35,493 nucleotides of DNA from NCBI GenBank assembly GCA_026417035.1, contig JAOAEA010000029.1, positions 13,072 to 48,564 on the forward strand. Direction: 5' to 3'. Of this stretch, positions 18,921 to 26,546 are shown in pieces (within the stretch, counting starts at the first letter, position 1; each line of letters opens with the position of its first letter). The notes below the pieces were generated by a model. It saw only the letters and a list, made by a program, of their open reading frames with translations, was not told where the DNA came from and made no database searches. This DNA comes from Burkholderiales bacterium (GTDB lineage: Bacteria > Pseudomonadota > Gammaproteobacteria > Burkholderiales > SG8-39). The translations under genes and the position numbers were made by a program.

Positions 18921-20108
18921 ATGAAGAACAACGAGGGACGGCGTCTTTACTGGATCGCGGGCCTCGTGGCGGCGGCCGGGTTGGCCGGGTGGGTGTTCTT
19001 CGCGCCCGAGCCCATCCCCGTGGAGACCGCGCAGGCGACGCGCGGCCCGTTGGAGGTGACCGTGGACCAGGAGGGCGAGGTGCGCGTCCACGACCGCTAC
19101 GAGGTCGCCGCGCCGGTCGCGGGAAAGCTGGTGCGCGTCGCGCTGCGCGACGGCGACGCCGTTCGTGGGGGCGACGTGGTCGCCGAGCTCGAGCCGGCGC
19201 CGCTCGACCCGCGCGCGCGCGAGGAGGCGATCGCCCGCGTCGAGGCGGCGCGCGCCGCCGTGCGCGAGGCGGGGAAGCGGGTGGAGCAGGCCGCAGCGGT
19301 GCTCGCGCAGGCGCGCAGCGAGCTCGCGCGCGTGGAGCGGCTGGTGGCGGAGCGCTTCGTCTCGCCCGAGGCGGCGGAGAAGGCGCGCACCGCGGTGCGG
19401 ACCGCCGTGGCGGAGCTCGAGGCGGCGAGCGCGCGCGAGGCCGCCGCCCGCTCGGAGGAGAAGGTCGCGCAGGCCGCGCTGCTCGCGCTGCCCTCGGCCG
19501 ACGGGCGGCCGGGCCGGGTGATGAAGATCACGGCGCCCGTGTCGGGCCGGGTGCTGCGGGTGCTGCAACAGAGCGAGCGCACCGTGCCGGCCGGGACGCC
19601 GGTGATGGTGATCGGCGACCCCGCGCGCTTCGAGATCGTCGCCGACGTCCTCTCGAGCGACGCGGTGAAGATCCGCCCCGGCGCGACGGCGTGGCTCGAG
19701 GAGTGGGGCGGGGACAGGCGCCTGCGGGCGACGGTGCGTCTGGTCGAGCCCTACGCCTTCACCAAGGTGTCCGCGCTCGGCATCGAGGAAAAGCGCGTCA
19801 ACGTCGTGATGGATCCGGTCGATCCCCTCGGTCCGCTGGGTGACGGCTACCGCGTGGAGGCGCGTATCGTCGTCTGGTCGGCGCCCGACGTGCTGAAGGT
19901 CCCGGCGAGCGCGCTCTTCCGGTCGGGAGAAGGGTGGGCCGTGTTCGCCGTGGCCGACGGGCGCGCCCGCGAGCGGCGCGTCGAGGTGGGCGCGCGCAAC
20001 GCCCGCGAAGCGGAGATCCGGTCCGGGCTCGCGGCGGGCGAGACGGTGATCAAGTACCCGACGAACGAAGTGGCCGATGGCGTGCGCGTCGTCGCGGCGA
20101 AGCGCTGA
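18921..20108 (+). CDS. HlyD/MacA-type periplasmic adaptor
   Basis: 395 residues from ATG 18921, 13 bp after the permease stop. A single N-terminal anchor (LYWIAGLVAAAGLAGWVFFA, about 9-28) is followed by a biotinyl-lipoyl-like half (EVAAPVAGKLVRVALRDGDAVRGGDVVAELEP). Next comes a long alpha-helical hairpin, about 95-190, rich in Ala/Arg/Glu, and the second lipoyl half (ITAPVSGRVLRVLQQSERTV). Beta-barrel and membrane-proximal domains end the protein. It should bridge the inner-membrane permease to an outer-membrane channel. No TolC-like gene is present in the window. MacA-like and DevB-like assignments are both possible. Confidence 0.9.
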   Translation: MKNNEGRRLYWIAGLVAAAGLAGWVFFAPEPIPVETAQATRGPLEVTVDQEGEVRVHDRYEVAAPVAGKLVRVALRDGDAVRGGDVVAELEPAPLDPRAREEAIARVEAARAAVREAGKRVEQAAAVLAQARSELARVERLVAERFVSPEAAEKARTAVRTAVAELEAASAREAAARSEEKVAQAALLALPSADGRPGRVMKITAPVSGRVLRVLQQSERTVPAGTPVMVIGDPARFEIVADVLSSDAVKIRPGATAWLEEWGGDRRLRATVRLVEPYAFTKVSALGIEEKRVNVVMDPVDPLGPLGDGYRVEARIVVWSAPDVLKVPASALFRSGEGWAVFAVADGRARERRVEVGARNAREAEIRSGLAAGETVIKYPTNEVADGVRVVAAKR

Positions 20109-20116
20109 AACCGCGT

Positions 20117-21505
20117 TCAGACGCCTACGGTCTCCAGCGCGCCCGGAACCCTGACGTTCCAGCCGAACCGGTCGCGGACCGTCGCGGCGAAGACGTTCGC
20201 GATCTCGGCCTCGCCGTGGTTCACGAAGACGTGCCGCGGCGCGCGCGCGAAGGCGCCGAGCCACGCGAGCAGCGCGGAGCGGTCGGCGTGCGCCGAGAGC
20301 CCGCCGAGCGTGTGCACGCGCGCGCGCACCGGGACCTCCTCGCCGAAGATGCGCACGACCTTCGCGCCGTCGACGATGCGCCGGCCGAGCGTGCCCTGCG
20401 CCTGGAACCCGGTGAAGAGCACCGCGCACTCGGCGCGTGGCAGGTTGTTCCGCAGGTGGTGCTTGATTCGGCCGCCGTCGCACATGCCGCTCGCGGCGAC
20501 GATGATGGCGCCGCTACGCACCCTGTTGATCGCCTTCGAGTCGTCCACGCTCTGCGTGAACCGCACGCGGACCGGCAGCTCGCCACGCTGCGCCTCGGCG
20601 ACGACGCGCTGGAAGTCCGTGTCGAGGGTCGCCTGGTGCTTCACCGTGACGGCGGTCGCCTGCGCGGCGAGCGGCGAGTCGACGAAGACCTCGACCCCCC
20701 CGATCCGTCCGGCGCGCGCGAGCTCGGCGAGGACGACGAGCAGGTCCTGCGTCCGCCCGAGGGCGAAGGCGGGCACGACGACGTTGCCCCGGCGGCGGGT
20801 CTGCTCGACCACCGCGACCAGCTCGTCCAGCGTCTCGCGCATCCCCTTGTGGTCGCGGTTGCCATAGGTGGACTCGACCACGAGCACGTCGGCCGTGTCG
20901 ATGCGCACCGGATCGCGGACGACCGGGCGCGCCGGCTGGCCGAGATCGCCCGAGAACACGAGCTTCGTCTCCCGCCCGTGCTCCTCCACCCACACCTCCG
21001 CGATGGCCGAGCCGAGGATGTGCCCGGCGTCCTGGAACCGGACGCGGACGCGCGGGTGCGGGCGGAACTCGCGCCCGTAGCGTTGCGCCGCGACGAAGTC
21101 CGCGACGCGCTCGGCGTCGGCGACGGTGTAGAGCGCGCGTTCCGCGGCGCCGCCCCGGCCTTCTTCCCGGGCGCGCGCCCATTCGGCTTCCTTCTCCATG
21201 ATGTGCGCCGAGTCCTCGAGCATGATCGGCACGAGATCCGCAGTCGCCGGAGTGCAGTGGATGTCGCGGCCGTAGCCCGCGGCGACGAGGCGTGGCAGGA
21301 GGCCGCAGTGGTCGAGGTGCGCGTGCGTGAGCAGCACGAAATCGAGCGCGCGCGGCGCGAAGGCGAACGGCGCGCGGTTCTTTTCCCAGGCTTCGCGCCC
21401 GCCCTGGAAGAGCCCGCAGTCGACGAGGAAGGCGAGGCCGTCGGCCTCGACGAGTGTCGCCGATCCGGTGACCTCGGAGGCGGCGCCGAGGAAGGTGAGC
21501 CGCAT
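20117..21505 (-). CDS. Beta-CASP metallo-beta-lactamase RNA hydrolase
   Basis: 462 residues. The metallo-beta-lactamase core has LLTHAHLDHCGLLPRL, with metal ligands His61, His63, Asp65 and His66. Further motifs are SGDLGQPARPV, ESTYGNRDHKG and, in the beta-CASP part, VPAFALGRTQDLLVVLAEL, then GMCDGGRIKHHLRNNL and LGGLSAHADRSALLAWLG. It belongs to the CPSF73/YSH1-like bacterial family annotated as RNA-processing exonucleases. Nuclease activity is likely but the RNA target is unknown. The ATG is preceded by CATCGGTTTT with no Shine-Dalgarno. A -10-like TACCAT sits 8-13 bases before the start, so the mRNA may be leaderless. It converges on the HlyD gene. Confidence 0.93.
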   Translation of the reverse strand: MRLTFLGAASEVTGSATLVEADGLAFLVDCGLFQGGREAWEKNRAPFAFAPRALDFVLLTHAHLDHCGLLPRLVAAGYGRDIHCTPATADLVPIMLEDSAHIMEKEAEWARAREEGRGGAAERALYTVADAERVADFVAAQRYGREFRPHPRVRVRFQDAGHILGSAIAEVWVEEHGRETKLVFSGDLGQPARPVVRDPVRIDTADVLVVESTYGNRDHKGMRETLDELVAVVEQTRRRGNVVVPAFALGRTQDLLVVLAELARAGRIGGVEVFVDSPLAAQATAVTVKHQATLDTDFQRVVAEAQRGELPVRVRFTQSVDDSKAINRVRSGAIIVAASGMCDGGRIKHHLRNNLPRAECAVLFTGFQAQGTLGRRIVDGAKVVRIFGEEVPVRARVHTLGGLSAHADRSALLAWLGAFARAPRHVFVNHGEAEIANVFAATVRDRFGWNVRVPGALETVGV

Positions 21506-21512
21506 AAAACCG

Positions 21513-21553
21513 ATGGTAAGCGGGAGGCGGCGCGCGCCTTTGACCTCGCGCAG
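21513..21553 (-). promoter_or_regulatory. Weak FNR-like site before the beta-CASP gene
   Basis: On the minus strand CTGCGCGAGGTCAA (21553-21540) keeps one good half-site (GTCAA) and 6 of 10 fixed positions. TACCAT (21518-21513) follows after 21 bp. The predicted start falls at about 21506, next to the ATG at 21505. Spacing is right but the box is degenerate. Confidence 0.28.
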
Positions 21554-21595
21554 GCCGGGCCGATCCGCAGCCTCCCGGCGCGGCCGGCAGGCGCC

Positions 21596-21623
21596 AAAAA
21601 AAACGGCCCGCGAACGGGCCGTT
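21596..21623 (-). terminator. Intrinsic terminator (minus strand)
   Basis: A perfect 9-bp stem (21602-21610 with 21615-21623) and UUCG loop are followed on the minus strand by eight U residues (A run 21596-21603 on plus). It ends the candidate sRNA and would also stop read-through from fadD before the beta-CASP gene. Confidence 0.85.
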
Positions 21624-21694
21624 CAGGGAGGAAGAGCGCGTTGGGCGCGCCCTCGGAGGTAACGGCGGCGGCACACAGGCAAGCTCGCCGCGCA
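21596..21694 (-). ncRNA. Candidate small regulatory RNA with two CCUCC motifs
   Basis: About 99 nt in the 425-bp gap between the beta-CASP gene and fadD. It has its own promoter and ends in an intrinsic terminator: AACGGCCCG, a UUCG loop, CGGGCCGUU and a U tract (minus strand, 21623 to 21596). An internal hairpin pairs GAGGGCGCG (21654-21646) with CGCGCUCUU (21640-21632) around a CCCAA loop. The two unpaired segments flanking this hairpin each carry CCUCC, in UUACCUCC (CCUCC at 21659-21655) and UUCCUCCCUGAA (CCUCC at 21631-21627). These are complementary to Shine-Dalgarno sequences, the typical seed of translation-repressing sRNAs. Alternatively it is a distant terminator for fadD. I see no match to 6S, 4.5S, tmRNA or RNase P RNA. 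Confidence 0.58.
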
Positions 21695-21699
21695 TGACC

Positions 21700-21729
21700 A
21701 CTATAGGGGAAGCGCGCGGCCGGGCGCAA
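21700..21729 (-). promoter_or_regulatory. Sigma-70-type promoter of the candidate sRNA
   Basis: Minus strand -35 TTGCGC (21729-21724), 18-bp spacer, -10 TATAGT (21705-21700). This is one of the best housekeeping promoter matches in the window. The expected start is near 21694. Confidence 0.6.
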
Positions 21730-21836
21730 TATGACATCGTCCTGGCCGCCAGGGCTTGGCGTCCCTGGACGGATCACGCAAGCTATTGTCGCAACGAGGC
21801 TTTGTCGCTGCCGCGCGGGGCGCCCCGAGGCGCCCG

Positions 21837-21876
21837 GCTAGGCCAAACGGCCTAGCAGGCCGCCGGCACGGTGCCG
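21837..21876. other. Two perfect hairpins downstream of fadD
   Basis: GCTAGGCC-AAAC-GGCCTAGC (21837-21856) and CGGCAC-G-GTGCCG (21864-21876) lie within 100 bp of the fadD stop. They may stabilise the 3' end of the fadD mRNA. Neither has a U tract. Confidence 0.35.
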
Positions 21877-21930
21877 GGCGAAGGGCGTTTCCGGCGGGTT
21901 TCGACCCCGGGTCCCGCGCGCCGGCGCGGG

Positions 21931-23598
21931 TCACTTCGGCGCGTCGCGCAGCTCGCGCCGCAGCACCTTGCCGACCGGCGTCTTCGGCAGCTCGTCGCGG
22001 AACTCGACGATCTTCGGCACCTTGTACCCGGTGAGGTGCGCCTTGCAGTGCGCGATCACCTGCTCCGCGGTGAGGGACGGGTCCTTCCGCACCACGACCG
22101 CCTTCACGACTTCCCCGGACTTCTCGTCGGGAACGCCGACCGCCGCGGCCTCGAGGATGCCCTCGTGCATCGCGAGCACGCCCTCGATTTCGTTCGGGTA
22201 AACGTTGAAGCCCGAGACGAGGATCATGTCCTTCTTGCGGTCGGTGATGTAGACGTAGCCCGCCTCGTCCATGTAGCCGACGTCGCCGGTCTTGAGGAAG
22301 CCGTCGGCGGTCATCACCTTCGCGGTCTCGTCCGGGCGCTGCCAGTAGCCCTTCATCACCTGCGGGCCGCGGATGCAGATCTCGCCGACGCCGTTGGGCG
22401 GCAGCTCCTTCCCGTCGTCGTCGCGGATGCTCACCTCGGTGGACGGGATCGGCAGGCCGATCGAGCCGTTGAACGCCTTGATCGAGAGCGGGTTGATGCA
22501 GGCGGCGGGCGAGGTCTCCGTGAGGCCGTAGGCCTCGACGAGTGGCGCCCCGGTCACCTTCTTCCAGCGCTCCGCCACGGCGCGTTGCACCGCCGTGCCG
22601 CCGCCGAGCGCCATCTTGAGCCCCTTGAAGTCGAGCGACGCGAAGTTCGGGTCGTTGAGCAGCGCGTTGAACAGCGTGTTGACGCCGGTGATGCAGGTGA
22701 AGGGATTCGCGGCGAGCTCCTTCACGAAGCCGGGGATGTCGCGCGGGTTGGTGATGAGCACGTTGCAGCCGCCGAGTTTCATGAAGACGAGCGCGTTCGC
22801 CGTGAGCGAGAAGATGTGGTAGAGGGGCAGCGCGGTGATGATGACCTCGCGACCCTCCTCGAGGTCGCGCGAGATCCAGGCGTGCGCCTGCAGCATGTTG
22901 GCGACGATGTTGCCGTGGGTGAGCATCGCCCCCTTGGCCACGCCAGTGGTCCCTCCGGTGTACTGGAGGAACGCGATGTCGTCGCGCGCGAGCGGGACGT
23001 TCTCGTACTTCTCCGCAGCGCCGCGGCGCAGCGCCTGGCGGAAGCCGATCGCCCCGTCGATGCGCCAGTGCGGCACCATCTTCTTCACGTTGCGCACGGC
23101 GAAGTTGACGAGGAAGCGCTTGGGGACCGGCAAGAGGTCGCCGATCGCGGTGACGACCACGTGCTCGACCGGGGTGTTCGCGAGGACCTGTTGCAGCGTG
23201 TGCGCGAAGTTCTCGACGATCACCACCGTGCGCGCGCCGGAGTCCTTCAGCTGGTGCTCGAGCTCGCGCGGCGTGTAGAGCGGGTTGACGTTCACGACGG
23301 TCATGCCCGCGCGCAACGTGCCGAACAGCGCGACCGGGTACTGCAACAGGTTCGGCATCATGATCGCGACGCGCTCGCCCTTCTTCATGCCGGGGAGCGA
23401 TTGCAGGAAGGCCGCGAAGTCGCGCGAGAGCCGGTCGAGGTCGCCGAACGTGAGCGTGAAGCCCATGTTGCGGTACGCCGGCCGGTCGCGGAACTTCGCC
23501 ACCGATTTCTCGAGGATGTCGCGGATCGAGGAGAACTCGGCGACGTTCACCTCCGCGGGCATGCCGGGCGGATAGCTCTTGAGCCAGATCTTTTCCAC
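21931..23598 (-). CDS. fadD: Long-chain fatty acid-CoA ligase
   Basis: 555 residues from GTG 23598 with AAGGAGGAG just upstream; family length is about 560. It activates fatty acids with ATP and CoA at the inner membrane. Motifs: the AMP-binding P-loop [53 protein letters not shown], and the C-terminal hinge [20 protein letters not shown]. The last lysine region [27 protein letters not shown] contains the catalytic Lys in PVGKVLRR. The N terminus ([15 protein letters not shown]) is FadD-like. It is followed on the same strand by a putative sRNA. It sits beside aldehyde and alcohol dehydrogenases and a fatty acyl reductase. Confidence 0.95.
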   Translation of the reverse strand: MEKIWLKSYPPGMPAEVNVAEFSSIRDILEKSVAKFRDRPAYRNMGFTLTFGDLDRLSRDFAAFLQSLPGMKKGERVAIMMPNLLQYPVALFGTLRAGMTVVNVNPLYTPRELEHQLKDSGARTVVIVENFAHTLQQVLANTPVEHVVVTAIGDLLPVPKRFLVNFAVRNVKKMVPHWRIDGAIGFRQALRRGAAEKYENVPLARDDIAFLQYTGGTTGVAKGAMLTHGNIVANMLQAHAWISRDLEEGREVIITALPLYHIFSLTANALVFMKLGGCNVLITNPRDIPGFVKELAANPFTCITGVNTLFNALLNDPNFASLDFKGLKMALGGGTAVQRAVAERWKKVTGAPLVEAYGLTETSPAACINPLSIKAFNGSIGLPIPSTEVSIRDDDGKELPPNGVGEICIRGPQVMKGYWQRPDETAKVMTADGFLKTGDVGYMDEAGYVYITDRKKDMILVSGFNVYPNEIEGVLAMHEGILEAAAVGVPDEKSGEVVKAVVVRKDPSLTAEQVIAHCKAHLTGYKVPKIVEFRDELPKTPVGKVLRRELRDAPK

Positions 23599-23693
23599 GC
23601 GCTCCTCCTTCGTCGGGGTGATGCGGTCCCGCGCCGGCGCCCGGCGCGGGGACGGGGAACATAAGGCAAGCGCGGGACCCGCGCAACCGGCCG

Positions 23694-24437
23694 TCAGTCG
23701 GGCGTCGCGAACGGATCGGGCGCGCCGGCGAAGAGCCGGTCCATGAGCGCGGTCTCGCGGCGGCGGATGATGGCGAGGAACTCGTCGGCGCGGCTCATGT
23801 GCCGGAAGGCGTGCAGGCCGCGCTCGAGGAACTCGTGGATCTCGCCCAGCCCGGCGAGATGCGCCGGCCCGCGCGCGAGGTCCACCGCGGCGGTGATGAG
23901 GGGCTTGTGCGCCACCTTGTCGAGCACGGTGCCGATCGCGTCGATGAGCTCGATCTGCTGCTCGCGCTCGGCTCGGTTCGCGCAAGCGCGGTACGCGGCC
24001 GCGTAGCGCTTCTCGTCGATCGCGAGCGGACGCGCGGGATCGCGCTGCTCGGCGCGGAGCTTCTCGACGAGCAGGGCGTCGAGCGCCTCCGAGAGCGCGT
24101 CGACCTCGAGCGCCATCGCGAGGCTCTGGATCGCGCCCGCGGGCAGCAGCGCCACGAGCGACGGCAGGATGCGCTCCACCTCGCCGTCGCGCTTGGAGAC
24201 GTCCTTCGGTCCGTACAGGTCGGAGAGGAAGAACTCCGCGGCCGGCCGGTAGCGGTCGCTCACGAGGAGGTCGGCGTGCGTGCGGGCGAGGCGGCCGGCC
24301 TGCCACGCGCGCAGCGCGGTGCGGTCGGCGGCGACCCCTTTCGCGAGGCCGCCGCGCAGGGACTTCACGCGCGCGAGATTCGCGTGGATGCGCTCGGTGA
24401 GCGCGCGCTTGTCCTTCGGATAGTCGGCGAGGGACAC
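23694..24437 (-). CDS. FFLEELY-motif-type protein of unknown function
   Basis: 247 residues, all helical in character, from GTG 24437 (GGAGG 9 bases upstream). The segment [23 protein letters not shown] is the variant here of the FFLEELYGP signature of a conserved proteobacterial family without known function. Other recognisable parts are [23 protein letters not shown] and the C-terminal helix [27 protein letters not shown]. No signal peptide or membrane helix is seen. It precedes fadD on the same strand with a 95-bp gap and may be co-transcribed. A -10-like TATACT lies at 24481-24476. Confidence 0.8.
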   Translation of the reverse strand: MSLADYPKDKRALTERIHANLARVKSLRGGLAKGVAADRTALRAWQAGRLARTHADLLVSDRYRPAAEFFLSDLYGPKDVSKRDGEVERILPSLVALLPAGAIQSLAMALEVDALSEALDALLVEKLRAEQRDPARPLAIDEKRYAAAYRACANRAEREQQIELIDAIGTVLDKVAHKPLITAAVDLARGPAHLAGLGEIHEFLERGLHAFRHMSRADEFLAIIRRRETALMDRLFAGAPDPFATPD

Positions 24438-24519
24438 GAAGAGCCGCCTCCGTGACGGGATGGGCTTGCCATTCCAGTATAGCCACGGGTCCCGCAGCGC
24501 AGCACGGCGTTAGAGGGGC

Positions 24520-24555
24520 GGCTCTAGAGCCCCGCCGCGGTCGCTCCATTAGAAT
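24520..24555 (+). promoter_or_regulatory. Palindrome and -10 element before the aldehyde dehydrogenase gene
   Basis: GGCTCTAGAGCC (24520-24531) is a perfect 12-bp palindrome. It ends 18 bp before TAGAAT (24550-24555, 5 of 6 to TATAAT), so it overlaps where the -35 would lie. The same GGCTCTAGAG core recurs in the phasin promoter. CTAG-containing words are usually rare in bacterial DNA, which makes the repeat notable. Confidence 0.42.
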
Positions 24556-24594
24556 CGTTGCGTCTTCCCGCCACGCCGCGAGGCGCTACCGACG

Positions 24595-26034
24595 ATGCAT
24601 CCGACCGAGCTCCACGGCCACGCCGCGAGCGGCGCCACCGCACTCACCGAGGCGTTCGAAGCCCTGCGCGCGGGTTACGCGCGCGACCGCATGCCCGACC
24701 GCGCGTGGCGTCTGGACAAGCTCGCGGCGCTCGAGCAGCTCTTGCGCAACAACGTCGATCTGCTGGCGGATGCGATCAGCAGGGACTTCGGCAACCGCTC
24801 GCGGCACGAGACGCGCCTCCTCGAGATCTTTCCCGCGATCGAGGGCATCCGTTACGCGCGGCGCAACCTGCGGCGCTGGATGCGGCCCGAGCGGCGCCAC
24901 GTGTCGCTGTGGTTCCGGCCCGGGCGCGCCCAAGTCCTGTATCAGCCCCTCGGCGTGGTCGGCATCATCGTTCCCTGGAATTACCCGGTCCTCCTCGGCC
25001 TGGGTCCGATGACCGCGGCGCTCGCGGCCGGCAACCGGGTGATGCTCAAGATGTCGGAGCACGCGCCGGAGACCGCGGCGGTCTTCGCGCGGCTGATCGC
25101 GCAGCGGTTCGCGCCGGACGAGGTTGCGGTGGTCACCGGCGACGCAGACGTGGGCAAGGCGTTCTCGGGCCTGCCGTTCGACCATCTGCTCTTCACCGGC
25201 TCGACGCAGATCGGCCGGCTGGTGATGACCGAGGCGGCGGCGCACCTCACGCCGGTGACGCTCGAGCTCGGCGGCAAGTCGCCGGCGATCGTCGCGCCCG
25301 GCTATCCGCTCGCGCATGCGGCCGAGCGCATCATGACCGGCAAGTGCCTTAACGCCGGGCAGACGTGCATCGCGCCGGACTACGCGCTGGTGCCGGAGCA
25401 CGACGTCGAGGCGTTCCTCGCCGCGGCGCAGGACTTCGTGCGCGCGGCCTATCCCGACATCCGCACGACGCCGGACTTCTCGACGATCGTGAACGAGCGC
25501 CAGTTCCGGCGCCTGGTCGGCTATTGCGAGGAGGCGGCGCACAAGGGCGCGCGCATCGTCCCGCTCGCGGGCGACGGCGCGCACTGGAACCTGGCGACGC
25601 GCCGCTTCCCGCCGGTCGCCATCCTCGGCGGCGACGACCGCATGCACGTGATGACGCAGGAGATCTTCGGCCCGATCCTGCCGATCGTGCCCTACCGGAC
25701 GCTCGAGGAAGCGATCGCCTACGTGAACGCTCGCCCGCGGCCGCTCGCGCTCTATTACTTCGACCGCGACGCCGAGCGCGTCGACCGCGTCCTCCGCGAG
25801 ACGGTGGCGGGCGGCGTGACGGTCAACGACACGATCCTCCACATCGCCCAGGACGACCTTCCGTTCGGCGGCGTCGGCCCGAGCGGCATGGGCGCCTACC
25901 ATGGGCGCGAGGGCTTCGAGACCTTCTCGCACAAGAAGGCCGTCTTCCGCCAGTCGCGGCTGAACGGCATGCGCCTCTTCCGCCCGCCGTACGGGAAGGT
26001 GTTCGAGACGATGGTCCGGCTGCTGGTGCGCTGA
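24595..26034 (+). CDS. Coniferyl-aldehyde-type NAD(P) aldehyde dehydrogenase
   Basis: 479 residues. It oxidises an aldehyde to the acid in the cytosol. Core motifs: GVVGIIVPWNYPVLLGLGP, FTGSTQIGR, Glu224 in LELGGKSPAIV, catalytic Cys258 in LNAGQTCIAPDY, and EIFGPILPI. The N-terminal block (SRHETRLLEIFPAIEGIRYARRN and KKAVFRQ-type end) marks the coniferyl-aldehyde dehydrogenase branch. That branch also contains long-chain and aliphatic aldehyde enzymes, so the substrate is open. The stop overlaps the next start by one base (TGATG), making a three-gene operon with a Tat-type protein and a GMC oxidoreductase whose product would be its aldehyde. Confidence 0.94.
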   Translation: MHPTELHGHAASGATALTEAFEALRAGYARDRMPDRAWRLDKLAALEQLLRNNVDLLADAISRDFGNRSRHETRLLEIFPAIEGIRYARRNLRRWMRPERRHVSLWFRPGRAQVLYQPLGVVGIIVPWNYPVLLGLGPMTAALAAGNRVMLKMSEHAPETAAVFARLIAQRFAPDEVAVVTGDADVGKAFSGLPFDHLLFTGSTQIGRLVMTEAAAHLTPVTLELGGKSPAIVAPGYPLAHAAERIMTGKCLNAGQTCIAPDYALVPEHDVEAFLAAAQDFVRAAYPDIRTTPDFSTIVNERQFRRLVGYCEEAAHKGARIVPLAGDGAHWNLATRRFPPVAILGGDDRMHVMTQEIFGPILPIVPYRTLEEAIAYVNARPRPLALYYFDRDAERVDRVLRETVAGGVTVNDTILHIAQDDLPFGGVGPSGMGAYHGREGFETFSHKKAVFRQSRLNGMRLFRPPYGKVFETMVRLLVR

Positions 26035-26546
26035 TGCGCCGCCGGACGTTCCTGAAGGCGGGCGTGGCGGGGACCGTGCTCCTCGCCGGGGCGGCGCGCA
26101 TCCCGGCCGCTGCTGCGCGGGCCGCGGACTCGATGGCCGCGCGCGGCCTTTCGTCCGCGGACCGCGTCGTGGTCGCGGCCATCGCGCCCGTGATGCTCGC
26201 CGGCGCGCTTCCAGCCGGGGAGGCGAAGGCGAAGGCGGTCGCGAGCGTCGTGGACGGCGTGTCGCAGGCCGTGGCAGGCATGCCGCCGGCGACCCGCCGC
26301 GAGCTCGGCGAGCTCTTCATGCTGCTCGATCTCGCCCCGACCCGGCGCCTGGTTGCCGGCGTCTCGCGCCCCTGGCCCGAAGCATCGGTGGGGGAGATCG
26401 CGGCGTTCCTGCAGGCGTGGCGCATGAGCCGCCTCGCGTTGCTCCAGTCGGGCTACCACGCGCTGCACGACCTCATCGTCGCCGCCTGGTACGCGCAGCC
26501 CGAGAGCTGGCCGCCGCTCGCGTACCCGGGGCCGCCGGAGGTCTGA
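26034..26546 (+). CDS. Small Tat-signal protein, probable GMC oxidoreductase partner
   Basis: 170 residues. The N terminus MRRRTFLKAGVAGTVLLAGA is a twin-arginine signal (RRRTFLK), ending AAAARAADS. The mature part is helical: LSSADRVVVAAIAPVMLAGALP, ATRRELGELFMLLDLAPTRRL, then WRMSRLALLQSGYHALHDLIVAAWYAQPESW. The terminal pattern of a YxALxxLI..AWY..P helix resembles the small (gamma/III) subunits of FAD-dependent gluconate, glucose and alcohol dehydrogenases. Those subunits carry the Tat signal for the catalytic subunit. It overlaps both neighbours by one base (TGATG). Function as an export chaperone is inference. Confidence 0.78.
   Translation: MRRRTFLKAGVAGTVLLAGAARIPAAAARAADSMAARGLSSADRVVVAAIAPVMLAGALPAGEAKAKAVASVVDGVSQAVAGMPPATRRELGELFMLLDLAPTRRLVAGVSRPWPEASVGEIAAFLQAWRMSRLALLQSGYHALHDLIVAAWYAQPESWPPLAYPGPPEV

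Noticed and set aside
21596..21695. Leaderless small protein starting at the ATG at 21695 (minus strand)
   Set aside because: The frame runs straight through the intrinsic terminator stem and U tract, and the translation is Pro/Arg-rich without a domain. The RNA features explain the region better.
21837..21856. Intrinsic terminator of fadD
   Set aside because: The stem is perfect but no U tract follows on the minus strand; it is listed only as a hairpin.
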